From: Sorghum bicolor
Lineage: Eukaryota > Streptophyta > Magnoliopsida > Poales > Poaceae
Length of the DNA stretch: 64,000 nucleotides
NCBI RefSeq assembly: GCF_000003195.3
Contig: NW_018396398.1
Location: 251,569-315,568, forward strand
Direction of reading: 5' to 3'
Below are positions 23,857 to 35,700 of the stretch, piece after piece. Each line of letters starts with the position of its first letter. Positions within the stretch are counted from its first letter, which is position 1. The position numbers and the translations under genes are program-made. A model generated the notes under the pieces. That model did no database searches. It was not told the origin of the DNA and saw only the letters and a program-made list of their open reading frames with translations.

Positions 23857-26800
23857 TCAGTCCATGGCACGATCCTCACCACCCCCGCCTGCGCCCGAGC
23901 CAGTCTCAGGAGGAAGCACCTCAGGCTCAAAAAGCTTAGCCAGCCTTTTCCCAGGAGCCTCCGCGTCGTCGATCAAGGCGTGGAGCCTCTCTTCGTTCTC
24001 CGCGTCGGTCTTGGAGATGTCGGTGACGAAGCCGTGGGACACCACCTCCATGTCATAGGGGAAGCCCGAGCAGACAACTGCCATCGCCCGCTTCACCCTG
24101 ATGTGGAGGACGTCCCGCACTCGATCTCTCAGCGTCGCGCCTAAGTAGCACAGCTGGTCGACCAGTGCGTCGCCTCGAGCTCCCTCCCTCGACTCGTCCA
24201 TTGGCTCGACCTCCCAAGAGGTCGAGAGGTCGCCTATCGCCGTCCGCACACGACGGTTCAAAGCAACCTCCGCCTCGAGCTGGGCCTTAGCATTACGGGC
24301 CTCGACTTGGGCGGCTAGGAGTTCGTCCTTAAGCCCTGCAAACGCCAATACAAGAAACTTTAGGAAAAACCGAGCACACCTCGAAAAAGAAATCCGACAA
24401 AGGAAACATACCGCGGACACTCTCCTCCAGGGCCGTGTTTTCGCCAACTAATCTGGTGTTGACCCTCTCGATCTCTCTGTTGGAACGGGCCAGCTCGGTG
24501 TTGGCGACGCGGAGATCCTCGATCACCTTGCCAGCCTGAGCAATGGCCCCACTCTTCTCCAACAGTTCTCCCTTCAGACGTTCGACGTCGTCAGAGAGCC
24601 TGCGGGATTGAGCCCGCTGCGCCTCGAGATCTTCGAGGGCCTTCTTCTTGGCTTCCTCCGCGGCGCTCCTGGCGATCTCGCCGTTCACATGCTCCACCTT
24701 CATCTTCTGGAAGGACTCTCGGAGGGAGTCCAGGTCGGTCTTGAGAAGGCCCGTCTCCTTGTCCAGGTGCGCAATAACGTTCTTGTAGGACAGGGCCTCC
24801 TCCCAGGCTCTGGATGCGGCCTCCTCGACCGTCAGAGCCCGCTCCCATAGCAGCGTCGTCTCCTCCTCTGCCTTCTTCGAGGCCTCTCGAGCCTCTACCT
24901 AGGCAGCCTCCCTCGCCTTCTTCTCCTCCTCAAGCGCTATGAGGTCTTTATAAGCCTTGAGAAGTTTCTCCTGCGACTCGAGGAGTTGATCCTTGAGGAC
25001 GGGGAGTTGCTCCCAGCCGCCTCTTGTGGCGTGAATGAAACTGGACTTGATGCGGGAGGTCTCTTTCATATCCTGCGAACCAAGGGTCGAACGATTAGAG
25101 CACAAAACCGAAAGGTTCCATGATGATTGAAGATCGAAAAACACTTACGAAATAAGCCGGCCCGAGCCCGTTGTTGATGACGTCTGCCAGGAGCCCCACC
25201 ACATGCTTCATCCAAAGGCGGAGCTCCTCGACGTGTTCCCACTTCTCCGCCTCCTTCCTGTCATCCAGGAAGGTGTTCGGCTCGGACGGGTCGGTGGAAG
25301 CCCGGATGCGGATCCGATCGGGGCACCAGTGCTCCATCTCCCGGTCGGCCCGTGCCTTGACGCCGTGGATGAGGTCCTCGACGGTCTCGAGGGAGCCCCC
25401 GTGGTGCAGGAACAGGTCGACGAGGCATGGAAACCACCCGTTGTCGTCCACCGTCTTCCAGGTACCGTCCTTGGTTCCCGACGTCCCAATCTCATCCTCC
25501 TCTGAGGGAAAGCGGTCCTCCCACGCCCGACGCTCCCGGAGGAACCCTGGAGCAATCCCGTCCATGCCGTAGATCGTCCTCTTGATCTCGGACTCAGGGT
25601 CGGTGGGGGTGCGCATCATACAGGCGAGCGCCACCACTCCGTCCGCTCGCCCCGGCTCTGCCCGGATCGCGGCAGGCGCCCCCGGGAGGAGCCACGCTGG
25701 GGTTGGAGGGCCGTACACCGGCAAATTTTCCTCCTGCTCGCCGGGCTCCTGCGGCGTCGGTGGTACCGGTTGAGCCAGACCTTGAGGCGGGGGCTCGAGC
25801 GGCCCTTCCTCTTGACCCCCCTGCTGCTCTTGCTGTTGCTGCCCCTCCAACTTTTGCTGCTGCTGCTGTTGCTGCCCCTCGAGCATTTGCTGCTCCTGCT
25901 GCTGCTGCTGCCCCTCGAGCGCCTGCTGCGGCTGCGGCTGCTCCTCCTGAGGCTGCCGTGTTGCCCCACACTCCCTCTCCTCCTCCTCCTTCTCCTTCTC
26001 CCTTTGCCCTTCAAGGGCTCGAAGGCCAGCGGGCCAGGGAGTCCGTCCCGCGACGTGGGACGTCGACGCTTCCTCCTCCATAGGGCGGGCACCCCCAGGC
26101 GCTTCGTTACCATCAGACGTATCGCTGATGGTGATGGGTTCCCCCTCGACCCCCAATCGAGGATGCTCGGGGGCTCCCTCTGGCACTTGCGTCTGGGGCG
26201 CCTCGCCACGCGTCGGCGGCGACGGGGTAGGCTCGGGACGAGGCGGAGCACTCTCAACGCCGGCTGGAGGTTGGGAGTCGGAGGAGCCTGCAAGACAAAG
26301 AATGAAGGACGGTGACTACGATGGCTAGCGCTAGAACGTCACAAATCCCAAAAGTAAACCACAAACCTGGCTCCTTAGAGGCAGCTCCCGCTTTGAGCCT
26401 CTTTGCCATGGACGGCTGGGCCTGCTCGAGGGTCCGCTTTAGCCTGAGAAAAGAAAGGGATGAGCGTCAGAGAAGATCGGCAAATGAGAAAGTACGTAGG
26501 GGCAGGAAGACAAAAGCCACAATGTCGAAAAAGCTTACCCCACAGGGAGAACGGCTCAACTTCCGCCACCCCGACCGGTGGGCCTCGAGCCACCCCGCGT
26601 CAGGGCTCCAGGCCCCTCGAGGTCGGGCGCTAGCTTTGGCGCGGCAGTTCCCACCTGGCGGGCACCGGGACTGGCGCTTCTGCGGCCGGCCTCTCCTTTC
26701 TCGGAGGCCGCGGCGCGACCGCGAGTCAGTGGCCCCATCGCCTGGGCACGGGAGGAGGGCGCGGGGCGACATGACTGGCCGCAGGCACGGGAGGGGTGTC

Positions 26801-28152
26801 AGCGCAAGGGCGGTGGGATCCGCCTGAAGCCCCCTTCGGAGCTTCCGTCCGAGGAGCGTCGACATCACCTCGAGGTGGACCCTCGAGGATCCGATCAAGG
26901 CGAGACGCCATCCCGTCGGAATCGTCGCTGTCCTCGTCAACGTCATCATCTTCGCTGGGGGATTCTTCCTCAGGCTCCCCCCTCTGCCTGGATTTAGCTC
27001 GACGCGCATCTAATGCTTGGCGGTCGAGGTTTTTCTTTTTCTCCCCCTTCTTCTTAGAGTCCTTGGCGGACTTCAATTTCTCGGCGGACCGGCGCCGCGC
27101 GTCGCGATCAACTTCGTCCTCCCTTACCCGGGGCCTCGAGGATCGGACGTCGATCCGCCCCTGCCAGAATAAAGGTGGACTTAGAAAAAAAAGGAGGAAA
27201 AGGTACCCAGAATCAAGGCTGCACGCGAAGAAGAAAACATACCAGATCGACTGAGCCTTCGTCGGGCCTCATAGGGAAGCCGTTGACGTGCTGCGACTTA
27301 AAGTCGCCGGCAATGGCCGCCCTGACCCGGGCAGCGACCTCATCGTCCGCCAGAGCCACGTTGGACATCCGGTAAGCCTCGAGATCCCGGGACGAGACGC
27401 ACGACCTCATCTCGTCCATCCTCAACGGCCCAGACATCAGGGGAAGGACCCTTCGACGATGGACGGCCGAGAGGACGAGAGCGGCGGACAGGCCCTCCAG
27501 GCGCAGCTTCTTCATGGCATCGAGGAGGGGGTCGAGCCACGACTGGTGCTCCTGGACGACGCCGTAGTCCAGTTGTCCGGGCGCTCCGTGATCAGACGGC
27601 CCGTGTAGGCGGGAAAGAGACCGTCGTCGTTCCTCAGGTAGAACCACTGGGAGTCCCACCCACCGGGATGTACTCGCGTGGCCTTTCCGTCTTCTTCGTC
27701 TTCAACACCAGGTTGAGGCACGTGGCCCACACGTGCTTCCTCACGCCAGTGGTTCCGGTGGCGGCGTTGAAAAGCTCGCCCCTATAGAGGTGGAGCCATA
27801 GATCCCAATGGGGCATCATCCCAAGATAGCCCTCACACACCGCGGCGAAGACCGCCGCGATGGTGATGGCGTTCGGGGAGAAATGCTGGAGCTCCACCCC
27901 GTTGTGGAAGCAGAGGGCCCGCATGAAGCGGCTCGAGGGAGCGCCCAGGCCGTGGCGGTGGAACTTGGCGAACGACACCACGTAGCCCTCGGGCGGCTGG
28001 AGCTCCCTGTGACTCGCCGGCGGCGCGATCCACTCTGGCGACGACTGCGAGGTGCGGCGGCGTAAGAGACCCTCACTCTCAAGCTCTAGCAACCGGCGCT
28101 CCGTCATCGACGACGGGCGCCAGTCGTCGGCGGTGACGAGGGTCACAGGCAT
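23857..28152 (-). pseudogene. Antisense multi-exon gene of the Tat element (gypsy-type transposon protein family), broken
   Basis: Proposed start ATG at 28152, stop TGA at 23857. Exon 1 (28152-27243) encodes a domain like the 'putative gypsy type transposon' family (PF04195 as I recall), with segments such as PPEGYVVSFAKFHRHGLG and GELFNAATGTTGV. Predicted introns are short with consensus ends: 27242-27161 (GTATGT..CAG), 26538-26444 (GTAAGC..CAG), 26366-26288 (GTTTGT..CAG), 25148-25073 (GTAAGT..CAG) and 24411-24336 (GTATGT..CAG). Reading phase agrees across introns 1, 3, 4 and 5; intron 2 cannot be tested because exon 2 has a frameshift. Exon 4 is Q-rich with LEGQQQQQ-type repeats. Exons 5 and 6 are Lys/Glu-rich and coiled-coil-like. 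Breaks: frameshifts near 27665 and 27560, one near 26720, and a TAG at 24899. Antisense extra ORFs are known in Tat/Retand elements; the function is unknown. Confidence 0.8.
25825..25935 (-). repeat. CAG/CTG-rich low-complexity tract in the antisense gene
   Basis: On the minus strand, runs of CAG codons separated by CTCGAGGGG or TTGGAGGGG encode four to five imperfect LEGQQQQ-type repeats. This is the most repeat-prone part of the gene. Confidence 0.75.
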
Positions 28153-28290
28153 CTTGGTCGGGAGGACGGTGGATCCGCTACCGCTCGAGGGGGTACACGC
28201 GCGCGTAAAGCAGCGAGAGAGCAAAGGCAACGAGAAGACGAAGGCTAGAAGGTGGAAGGAGGAAGAAAGAACGGCGGCGGCGCCACGGCG

Positions 28291-28299
28291 TATCTATAG
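28291..28299 (-). promoter_or_regulatory. Candidate TATA box for the antisense gene
   Basis: The minus strand reads CTATAGATA, about 140 bp upstream of the proposed ATG at 28152. Position and sequence are suitable for a core promoter inside the element, on the strand opposite to gag-pol. Prediction only. Confidence 0.35.
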
Positions 28300-28319
28300 G
28301 CAGCAGTTCGCCAACGGAT

Positions 28320-29075
28320 AGATCCGATAAATGAGGTAACTCCCCCCATAAATGCGCCGTCTAACGGTCCTTTCTCTCCTCACAGATCGGACGCTCCGAA
28401 TTCCACGCCAATACAGTGTCGTAACGTCACCCACCTCAAAAGGCGCGCCCAACGGGTAGAAAGGCGAACCGTCACGGCCACTTCCTTCCCTTGTAAGCCA
28501 AGGGGCGCACCCGCGAGAGTCTCGTGAGGTCGATGGCTGGCCCGCCGAAAGGGTTCGACAGCCGATCTCGAGCACCAGAGTCAGGGATCCCCAGCGAGCG
28601 GTCAAAGATCGAGGCCCGCCTCGAAGACTCGCTGGCGATGTCCAAGGTAGGGTCGAGACAGTCGAGAGGAATTCCCCCGACGGGAGGCATCGAGCCGTTG
28701 GACTCTATCGAATGAGACCGGTATCCCCGACCACGTCGACCCTACTTTATGAGAACGCCTCCGGGCTACAGCTGACCCCCTCGAAAGGGGCACATGTTCT
28801 CACTTGGGCTACCCGCTAGGAACTCAATCTGGGGTAGAAGACGCTCGCTCTATCGAGAGTACGTCGAAACCTCCTCGTAAGACAAAGCCGATCAAAACCT
28901 TCCACCACTGGTGTCGATAGCATTTCTGCAAACTAGGCAATATAACCCTCAAAGGAGTCAAAAACTCCTTCAAGGGCTTGGGGGCTACCCCCGCAGGGTC
29001 GCTCGCGCGCCCCCACGGAAGCTCGACCCGAGGATACAAGCCTCCACTCGAGCGCCAGCACTCGAACGGAGACTC
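28320..29075 (+). other. Noncoding region between the antisense gene and the 3' LTR
   Basis: About 750 bp with no supported ORF. It contains the antisense upstream region, and at 28980-28988 a GGGGGCTAC matching the end of the polypurine tract. Open frames here are short and overlap on both strands. Confidence 0.6.
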
Positions 29076-29084
29076 GGGGGCTAC
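29063..29084 (+). other. Polypurine tract of the Tat element
   Basis: GAACGGAGACTCGGGGGCTAC lies directly before the 3' LTR (which starts TGTCGAGG at 29085). The purine run is broken by a few pyrimidines, as often in this lineage. It would prime plus-strand synthesis. Confidence 0.65.
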
Positions 29085-30112
29085 TGTCGAGGGTATCAAT
29101 AAGGGGTACCCTCACCGATGCGCGTAACAAGACTATCCGTACGCAGGATGAGGCCCTCGGCTCGAAGCTCTAGCCATGCGTATACGCAGCCTTCGACGTC
29201 CACAACCTCGAAGACGGAAATAGCGTCGAGCGAATCGATCAGGGGTCGAGCGCTAGCTGCCGTCGAATACGGAAACGGGCTCACACGAACCGGGAGGCAT
29301 CGAGCGCAAGGACGCCGCCCGCCGCCTGACGCGCGCACGGGAGCCGGGGCATTAAATGTGCCTGACGCTTCCCCACCTAACACACAGGTCACGGGAGGCG
29401 TGATAGGGAACAGGCATCTGTCCCATCGTTCTTTTTGTAGCCTTCCCACCAAACGACCCAGGGCGTGTCAGGACGCAGGAAACAAGGATGGAACGTCTAA
29501 TCGGGACCCCCTCGAGACATCCAAGGTCAGCGCTCCGGACATCGGCACATTACACGGCGTCCGACCCTCGACCGAACAGGGTTCCATCCTGGGGACGAGT
29601 TGGGCGTCGACTGATAACACCACAACCACCCCGCCGGATCTGCCGCCATACCGTACAAGCGTGCGACCGTTGAACCAACACAAGACGGCGCGCAGAGCAG
29701 AATGCAGGGGCACGCGTAATCATCACCAGGCTATCAAGACGGGACGGCTCGAGGCCATGCCGGTACGGAAGCCTCGAGTAGTCAGCGCCCCATGCTGCTA
29801 TCGACTCCTATTCTGACGCCTATACATGTACCCTGGGTCTCTCCTTGGAGCTATAAAAGGAGGGACACAAGAATGGAACAAGGGGCGACACCATACGCAG
29901 TAGAGCTCACACACTCCATACCACGATTGTATTCACCCCTGTACAAGCACTTAGGTGCAAGATAATACAGACTCCCCCCCCCGCTGGACGTAGGGCCTTC
30001 TCTTGCCCGAACCAGGATAAATCTTTGTGTCTTCTTGCATCACCATCTGGGAAAGGGAGCACGCATACAAATTTACTCGTTGGTGTGACCCCCCATGGGG
30101 AAAACACCGACA
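29085..30112 (+). repeat. 3' LTR of the Tat element
   Basis: 1,028 bp, TGTCGAGG...CACCGACA. By eye it differs from the 5' LTR at about 22 bases, mostly C/T or G/A. It also has a one-base deletion near 29780, and a replaced segment near 30028-30042 (TGTCTTCTTGCATC where the 5' LTR has CCCGAA). TATA box at 29852-29859. Confidence 0.96.
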
Positions 30113-30117
30113 AGGCT
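30113..30117. repeat. Target site duplication AGGCT, right of the Tat element
   Basis: Exact repeat of 15842-15846. Satellite B-type sequence (CAAGTGGAGGCTCG) continues directly after it. Confidence 0.97.
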
Positions 30118-33100
30118 CAAGTGGAGGCTCGATTTGGTCTGTTCGGATATAGTGCTAATCTTGATGCAAGATAGTTGCACAGTTTGCATGGAACATACCA
30201 TATGTTAAGAAATTAATTTGGACGCACCCAATGGAACTCCTAGATGACGTGTCATATGGAATCTCGCTTCGGTCTGTTTGGAGACAATGTTAGTTTTGGT
30301 GCAAGATAGGTGCATAGTTTGTGCCTAATGCACCATAGTTGAAGAAACCATTTTTGATGCCCCTGTTTGTACTCCTAGATGAAGAGGCTCAAGTGGAAGC
30401 TCGATTCGGTTTGTTTGGAGCTAGTGCTAATCTTGATGCAAGATAGGTGCACAGTTTGCATGGAACATACCATATTCTTGGAAATCAATTTGGATGCACC
30501 CGATGGAACTCCTTGATGACGTGTGTCATATGGAGTCTCGCTTTGGTCCGTTTAGAAATAGTGTTCGTTTTGGTGCAAGATATGTGCATGGTTTGCGCCT
30601 AATGCACCATAGTCTAAGAAACCATTTTGGAAGCACCTGTTGGTACTTCGGTGAAGAGGCTCAAGTGGAAGCTTGGTTTGATCTGTTTGGATATAGTGCT
30701 AATCTTGAAGCAAGATAGGTGCATGATTTGCATGGAACATACCATATGCTTAGAAATTAATTTGGACGCACCCAATGGAACTCCTAGATGACGTGTGTCA
30801 TATGGAATCTTGCTTTGGTCCATTTGTAGACATTGTAAGTTTTAGTGCAAGAGAGGTGCACAGTTTGCGTCTAATGCACCATAGTCTAAGAAACCATTTT
30901 GGACGCACTATTTGGTACTCCTGGGTGAAGAGGCTCAAGTGAAAGCTTGGTTCGCTCTGTTTGGAGATAGTTCTAATGCATGGTTTACATGGAACATGCC
31001 ATATGCTTGGAAATCAATTTGGATGCACCCGATGGAACTCCTTGATGACGTGTGTCATATGGAATCGCGCTTCGGTCCATTTGGACACATTGTAAGATTC
31101 GGTGCAAGATAGGTTCACCGTTTGCACCTAATGCACCATAGTCTAAGAAACCATTTTGGACGCACTATTTGGTACTCCTGGGTGAAGAGGCTCAATTGGA
31201 AGCTTGGTTCAGTTAGTTTGGAGATAGTGCTAATCCTTATGCAAGGTAGGTGCATGGTTTGCATGGAACATACTATATGCTTGGAAATCAATTTGGATGC
31301 ACCCGATGGAACTCCTTGATGATGTGTGTCATATGGAACCTCGCTTCGGTCCATTTGGAGACATTGTTAGTTTTGGTGCAAGATAGGTGCACAGTTTGCA
31401 CCTAATGCACCATAGTCTAAGACACCATTTTGGATGCACTTGTTGGTACTCCTAGGTGACGGGGCTCAGTTGAATGCCCGGTTCGGTCTATTTAGAGATA
31501 GATCTAATCTTGATGCAAAATAGGTGCACGGTTTGCATGGAACATACCAAATGCTTGAAAATCAATCTGGATGGACATGATGGAACTCCTAGATGACGTG
31601 TGTCAAACGAAATCTTGCTTCGGTCTGTTTGGAGACTGTTAGTTTCGGTGTAAGATAGGTGCAAGGTTTGCACATAATGCAGTATAGGCTAAGAAACCAT
31701 TTTGGAACTCCTAGGTAAAAGGCTCAAATAAAACTCGGTTTGGTCTATTTGCAGATAGTGCTAATCTTGATGCAAGATAGATGCACGGTCTGCATGGAAC
31801 GTACCATATGCTTAGAAATTAATTTAGACACACCCGATAGAACTCCTTGATGACGTGTGTCATATGAAATCTATCTTTGGTGTGCTTAGAGACAGTATTA
31901 GTTTCGGTGCAAGATATGTGCACGGTTTGTGCCTAATGCACCAAAGTCTAAGAAACCAATTTGGAAGTACCTGTTTGTAATCCTAGGTGAAGAGGCTCAA
32001 GTGGAGGCTCGGTTCGGTCTATTTAGAGATAGTGCTAATGTTGATGCAAAATAGGTGCACGATTTGCATGGAACATACCATATGCTCAGAAATCAATTTG
32101 GATGCACTAGATGGAACTCCTAGATGACATGTGTCATATGGAATCTCACTTCAGTCCGTTTAGAGATAGTGTTAGTTTCGGGGCAAGATAGGTGCACGGT
32201 TTGCACCTAATGCACCATAGGATAAGAAACCATTTTGTAGATAGTGCTAATCTTGATGCAAGATAGATGCACAATTTGGATGGAACATATGATATGATCA
32301 GAAATCAAATAGGATGCACCTGATATAACTCCTTGATGATGTGTGTCATATGGAATCTTGCTTTGGTTCGTTTAGAGACAGTGTTAGTTTTGTTAGAAGA
32401 TATGTGCACGGTTTACACCTAATGCACCAAAGGCTAAGAAACTATTTTAGACGCACCCGATTCGTAGTTGAAGAGGCTCAAGTGGAGGCTCAATTTGGTT
32501 TGTTCTGATATAGTGCTAATCTTGATGCAAGATAGATGCATGGTCTGCATGGAACGTACCATATGTTAAGAAATCAATTTGGATGCACCCAATGGAACTC
32601 CAAGATGATGTGTGTCATATGGAATCTCGCTTTGGTCTGTTTGGAGACAATGTTAGTTTCGGTGTAAGATAGGTGCATAGATTGTGCCTAATGCACCATA
32701 GTCTAAGAAACCATTTTTGACGCACCTGTTTGTACTCCTAGATGAGAGGCTCAAGTGGAAGCTTGGTTCGGTCTGTTTTGAGATAGTGCTAATCTTGATG
32801 CAAGATAGGTGCACGGTTTGCATGGAACAAACCATATGCTTGGAAATCAATTTGGATGCACCTGATGGAACTTCTTGATAACGTGTGTTATATGAAATCT
32901 CGCTTTGGTCTGTGTTTAGAAACAGTGTTAGTTTTGGTGCAAGATATGTGCATGGTTTGCGCCTAATGCACAATAGTCTAAGAAACCATTTTGGAAGCAC
33001 CTATTGGTAGTTCGGTGAAGAGGCTCAAGTGGAAGCTCTGTTTGATCTGTTTGGAGATAGTGCTAATCTTGATGCAAGATAGGTGCATGATTTGCAAGGA

Positions 33101-35639
33101 ACATACCATATGCTTAGAAATCAATTTGGACGCACCCAATGGAACTCCTAGATAACGTGTCATATGGAATCTTGCTTCGGTCCATTTGTAGACATTGTAA
33201 GTTTTAGTGCAATATAGGTGCACAGTTTGCGCCTAATGCACCATAGTCTAAGAAACCATTTTGGATGCACTATTAGGTACTCTTGGGTGAAGAGGCTCAA
33301 GTGGAAGCTTGGTTCGGCCAGTTTGGAGATAGTGCTAATGCTTATGCAAGGTAGGTGCATGGATTGCATGGAACATACCATATGCTTGGAAATCAAGTTG
33401 GATGTACCCGATGAAACTCCTTGATGACGTGTGACATATGGGATCTCGCTTTGGTCCATTTAGAGACTTTGTTACTTTCAGTGCAAGATAGGTGCACAGT
33501 TTGCACCTAATGCACCATAGTCTAAGAAACCCGTTTTGGACACACTTGTTGGTACTCTTAGGTGAAGGGGCTCAAGTGGATGCTTAGTTCGATCTGTTTG
33601 GAGATAGTGCTAATCTTGATGCAAGATAGGTGCACGGTTTGCATGGAACATACCAAATGCTTGGAAATCAATGCACATGATGGAACTCCTAGATGATGTG
33701 TGTCATACGAAATCTTGCTTCGATCTGTTTGGAGACAATTTTTGTTTCAGTGCAAGATAGGTGCAAGGTTTGCACATAATGCAGCATAGGCTAAGAAACC
33801 ATTTTGGACGCACCCGATGGTACTCCTAGGTAAAAGGCTCAAGTGAAAGCTCGGTTTGGTCTATTTGGAGATAGTGCTAATCTTGATGCAAGATAGATGC
33901 ATGGTCTGCATGGAACGTACCATATGCTTAGAAATCAATTTGGACACACCCGATAGAACTCCTTGATGACGTGTGTCATATGGATTCTCACTTTGGTGTG
34001 CTTAGAGACAGTATTAGTTTCGGTATGCGCCTAATGCACCAAAGTCTACGAAACCATTTTGGAAGCATCTCTTGGTACTCCTAGGTGAAGAGGATCAAGT
34101 GGAGGCTCGGTTCGGTCTGTTTAGAGATAGTGCTAATCTTGAAGCAAGATAGGTGCACGATTTGCATGGAACATACCATATGCTTAGAAATCAATTTGGA
34201 CGCACAAGATGGAACTCCTAGATGACATGTGTCATATGGAATCTCACTTCGGTCCGTTTAGAGACAGTGTTAGATTCGGTGCAAGATAGGTGCTCGGTTT
34301 GCACCTAATGCACCATAGGATATGAAACCATTTTGGACGCATCCGATGGTACTCCTAGGTCAAGGGGCTCAAGTGAAAGCTCGGTTTGGTCTATTTGGAG
34401 ATAGTGCTAATCTTGATGCAAGATAGATGCACATTTTGCATGGAACATATGATATGCTCAGAAATCAATTAGGACGCACCTAATATAACTCCTTGACGAT
34501 GAGTGTCATATGGAATCTTGATTCGATTCGTTTAGAGACAATGTTTGTTTTGGTAGGAGATATGTGCACAGTTTACTCCTAATGCACGATAGGCTAGGAA
34601 ACCATTTTAGACGCATCCGATGGTACTCGTAGTTGAAGAGGCTCAAGTGGAGGCTCGATTTGGTCTGTTCGGATATGGTGCTAATCTTGATGCAAGATAG
34701 TTGCACAGTATGCATAGAACATACCACATTGTTAAGAAATTAATTTGGACGCACACAATGGAACTCCTAGATGACGTGTGTCATATGGAATCTTGCTTCG
34801 GTCAGTTTGGAGACAATGTTAGTTTCGGTGCAAGATAGGTGCATAGTTTGTGCCTAATGCACCACAGTCTAAGAAACCATTTTTGACGCACCTGTTTATA
34901 CTCCAAGATGAAGAGGCTCAAGTGGAAGCTCGGTTCATTTTGTTTGGAGATAGTGTTAATCCTTATGCAAGGTAGGTGCATGGTTTGCATGGAACATACC
35001 ATATGCTTGGAAATCAATTTGGTTGCACCCGATGGAACTCCTTGATGACGTGTCTCATATGGAATCTCGCTTTGGTCTGTTTAGAAATAGTGTTAGTTTC
35101 GGTGTAAGATATCTGTATGGTTTGCGCCTAGTGCAGCATAGTCTAAGAAACCATTTTGGAAGCACATGTTGGTACTTCGGTGAAGAGGCTCAAGTGGAAG
35201 CTCGGTTTGATCTATTTTGGAGATAGTTGTAATCTTGATGCAAGATAGGTGCATGATTTGCAAGGAACATACCATAAGCTTAGAAATCAATTTGGACGCA
35301 CCCAATGCAACTCCTAGATGACGTGTGTCATATGGAATCTTGCTTCGGTCCGTTTGTATACATTGTAAGTTTTAGTGCAAGATAGGTGCACAGTTTGCCC
35401 CTAATGCACCATAGTCTAAGAAACCATTTTGGATGCACTATTTGGGACTCCTGGATGAAGAGGCTCAAGTGGAAGCTTGGTTTGGTCAGTTTGGAGATAG
35501 TGCTAATCCTTATGCAATGTAGGTGCTTGGTTTGCATGGAACATACAATATGCTTGGAAATCAATTTGGATGCACCCGATGGAACTCCTTAATGACGTGT
35601 GCCATATAGAATCTCGCTTCGGTCCATTTGGAGACATTG

Positions 35640-35700
35640 TTAGTTTCTGTGCAAGATAGGTGCACGATTTGCATGGAACATACCAAATGCTTGGAAATCA
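35640..35700. repeat. A-A monomer junction (a B monomer missing)
   Basis: An A monomer ending TTAGTTTCTGTGCAAGATAG passes directly to another A monomer (GTGCACGATTTGCATGGAACATACC). The A/B alternation breaks here, which explains the odd spacing (15 units, 2,053 bp) between the marker variants at 34629 and 36682. Confidence 0.7.

Larger units (their letters stand above)
15847..30112 (+). mobile_element. Full-length Ty3/Gypsy retrotransposon, Tat/Retand type, inactivated
   Basis: A 14,266-bp element with LTRs at both ends (15847-16866 and 29085-30112), a primer binding site, gag-pol in the order Gag, protease, reverse transcriptase, RNase H, a second RNase H and integrase, then a long 3' region with an antisense gene and a polypurine tract. 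The order, the extra RNase H, the absence of an integrase chromodomain and the antisense gene place it in the Tat/Retand branch; RIRE2-like elements of grasses are the closest I recall. All gag-pol stops are TAG or TGA, and there are two frameshifts. The LTRs differ at roughly 22 positions plus small indels by eye, mostly transitions, suggesting insertion under about 1 million years ago at 1.3e-8 per site per year. Confidence 0.95.

Noticed and set aside
25203..26315. Plus-strand open frames of 100-181 codons with Leu, Ala or Arg runs
   Set aside because: They are shadows of the CAG-rich antisense exon read in other frames; the minus-strand reading has consistent splice phase.
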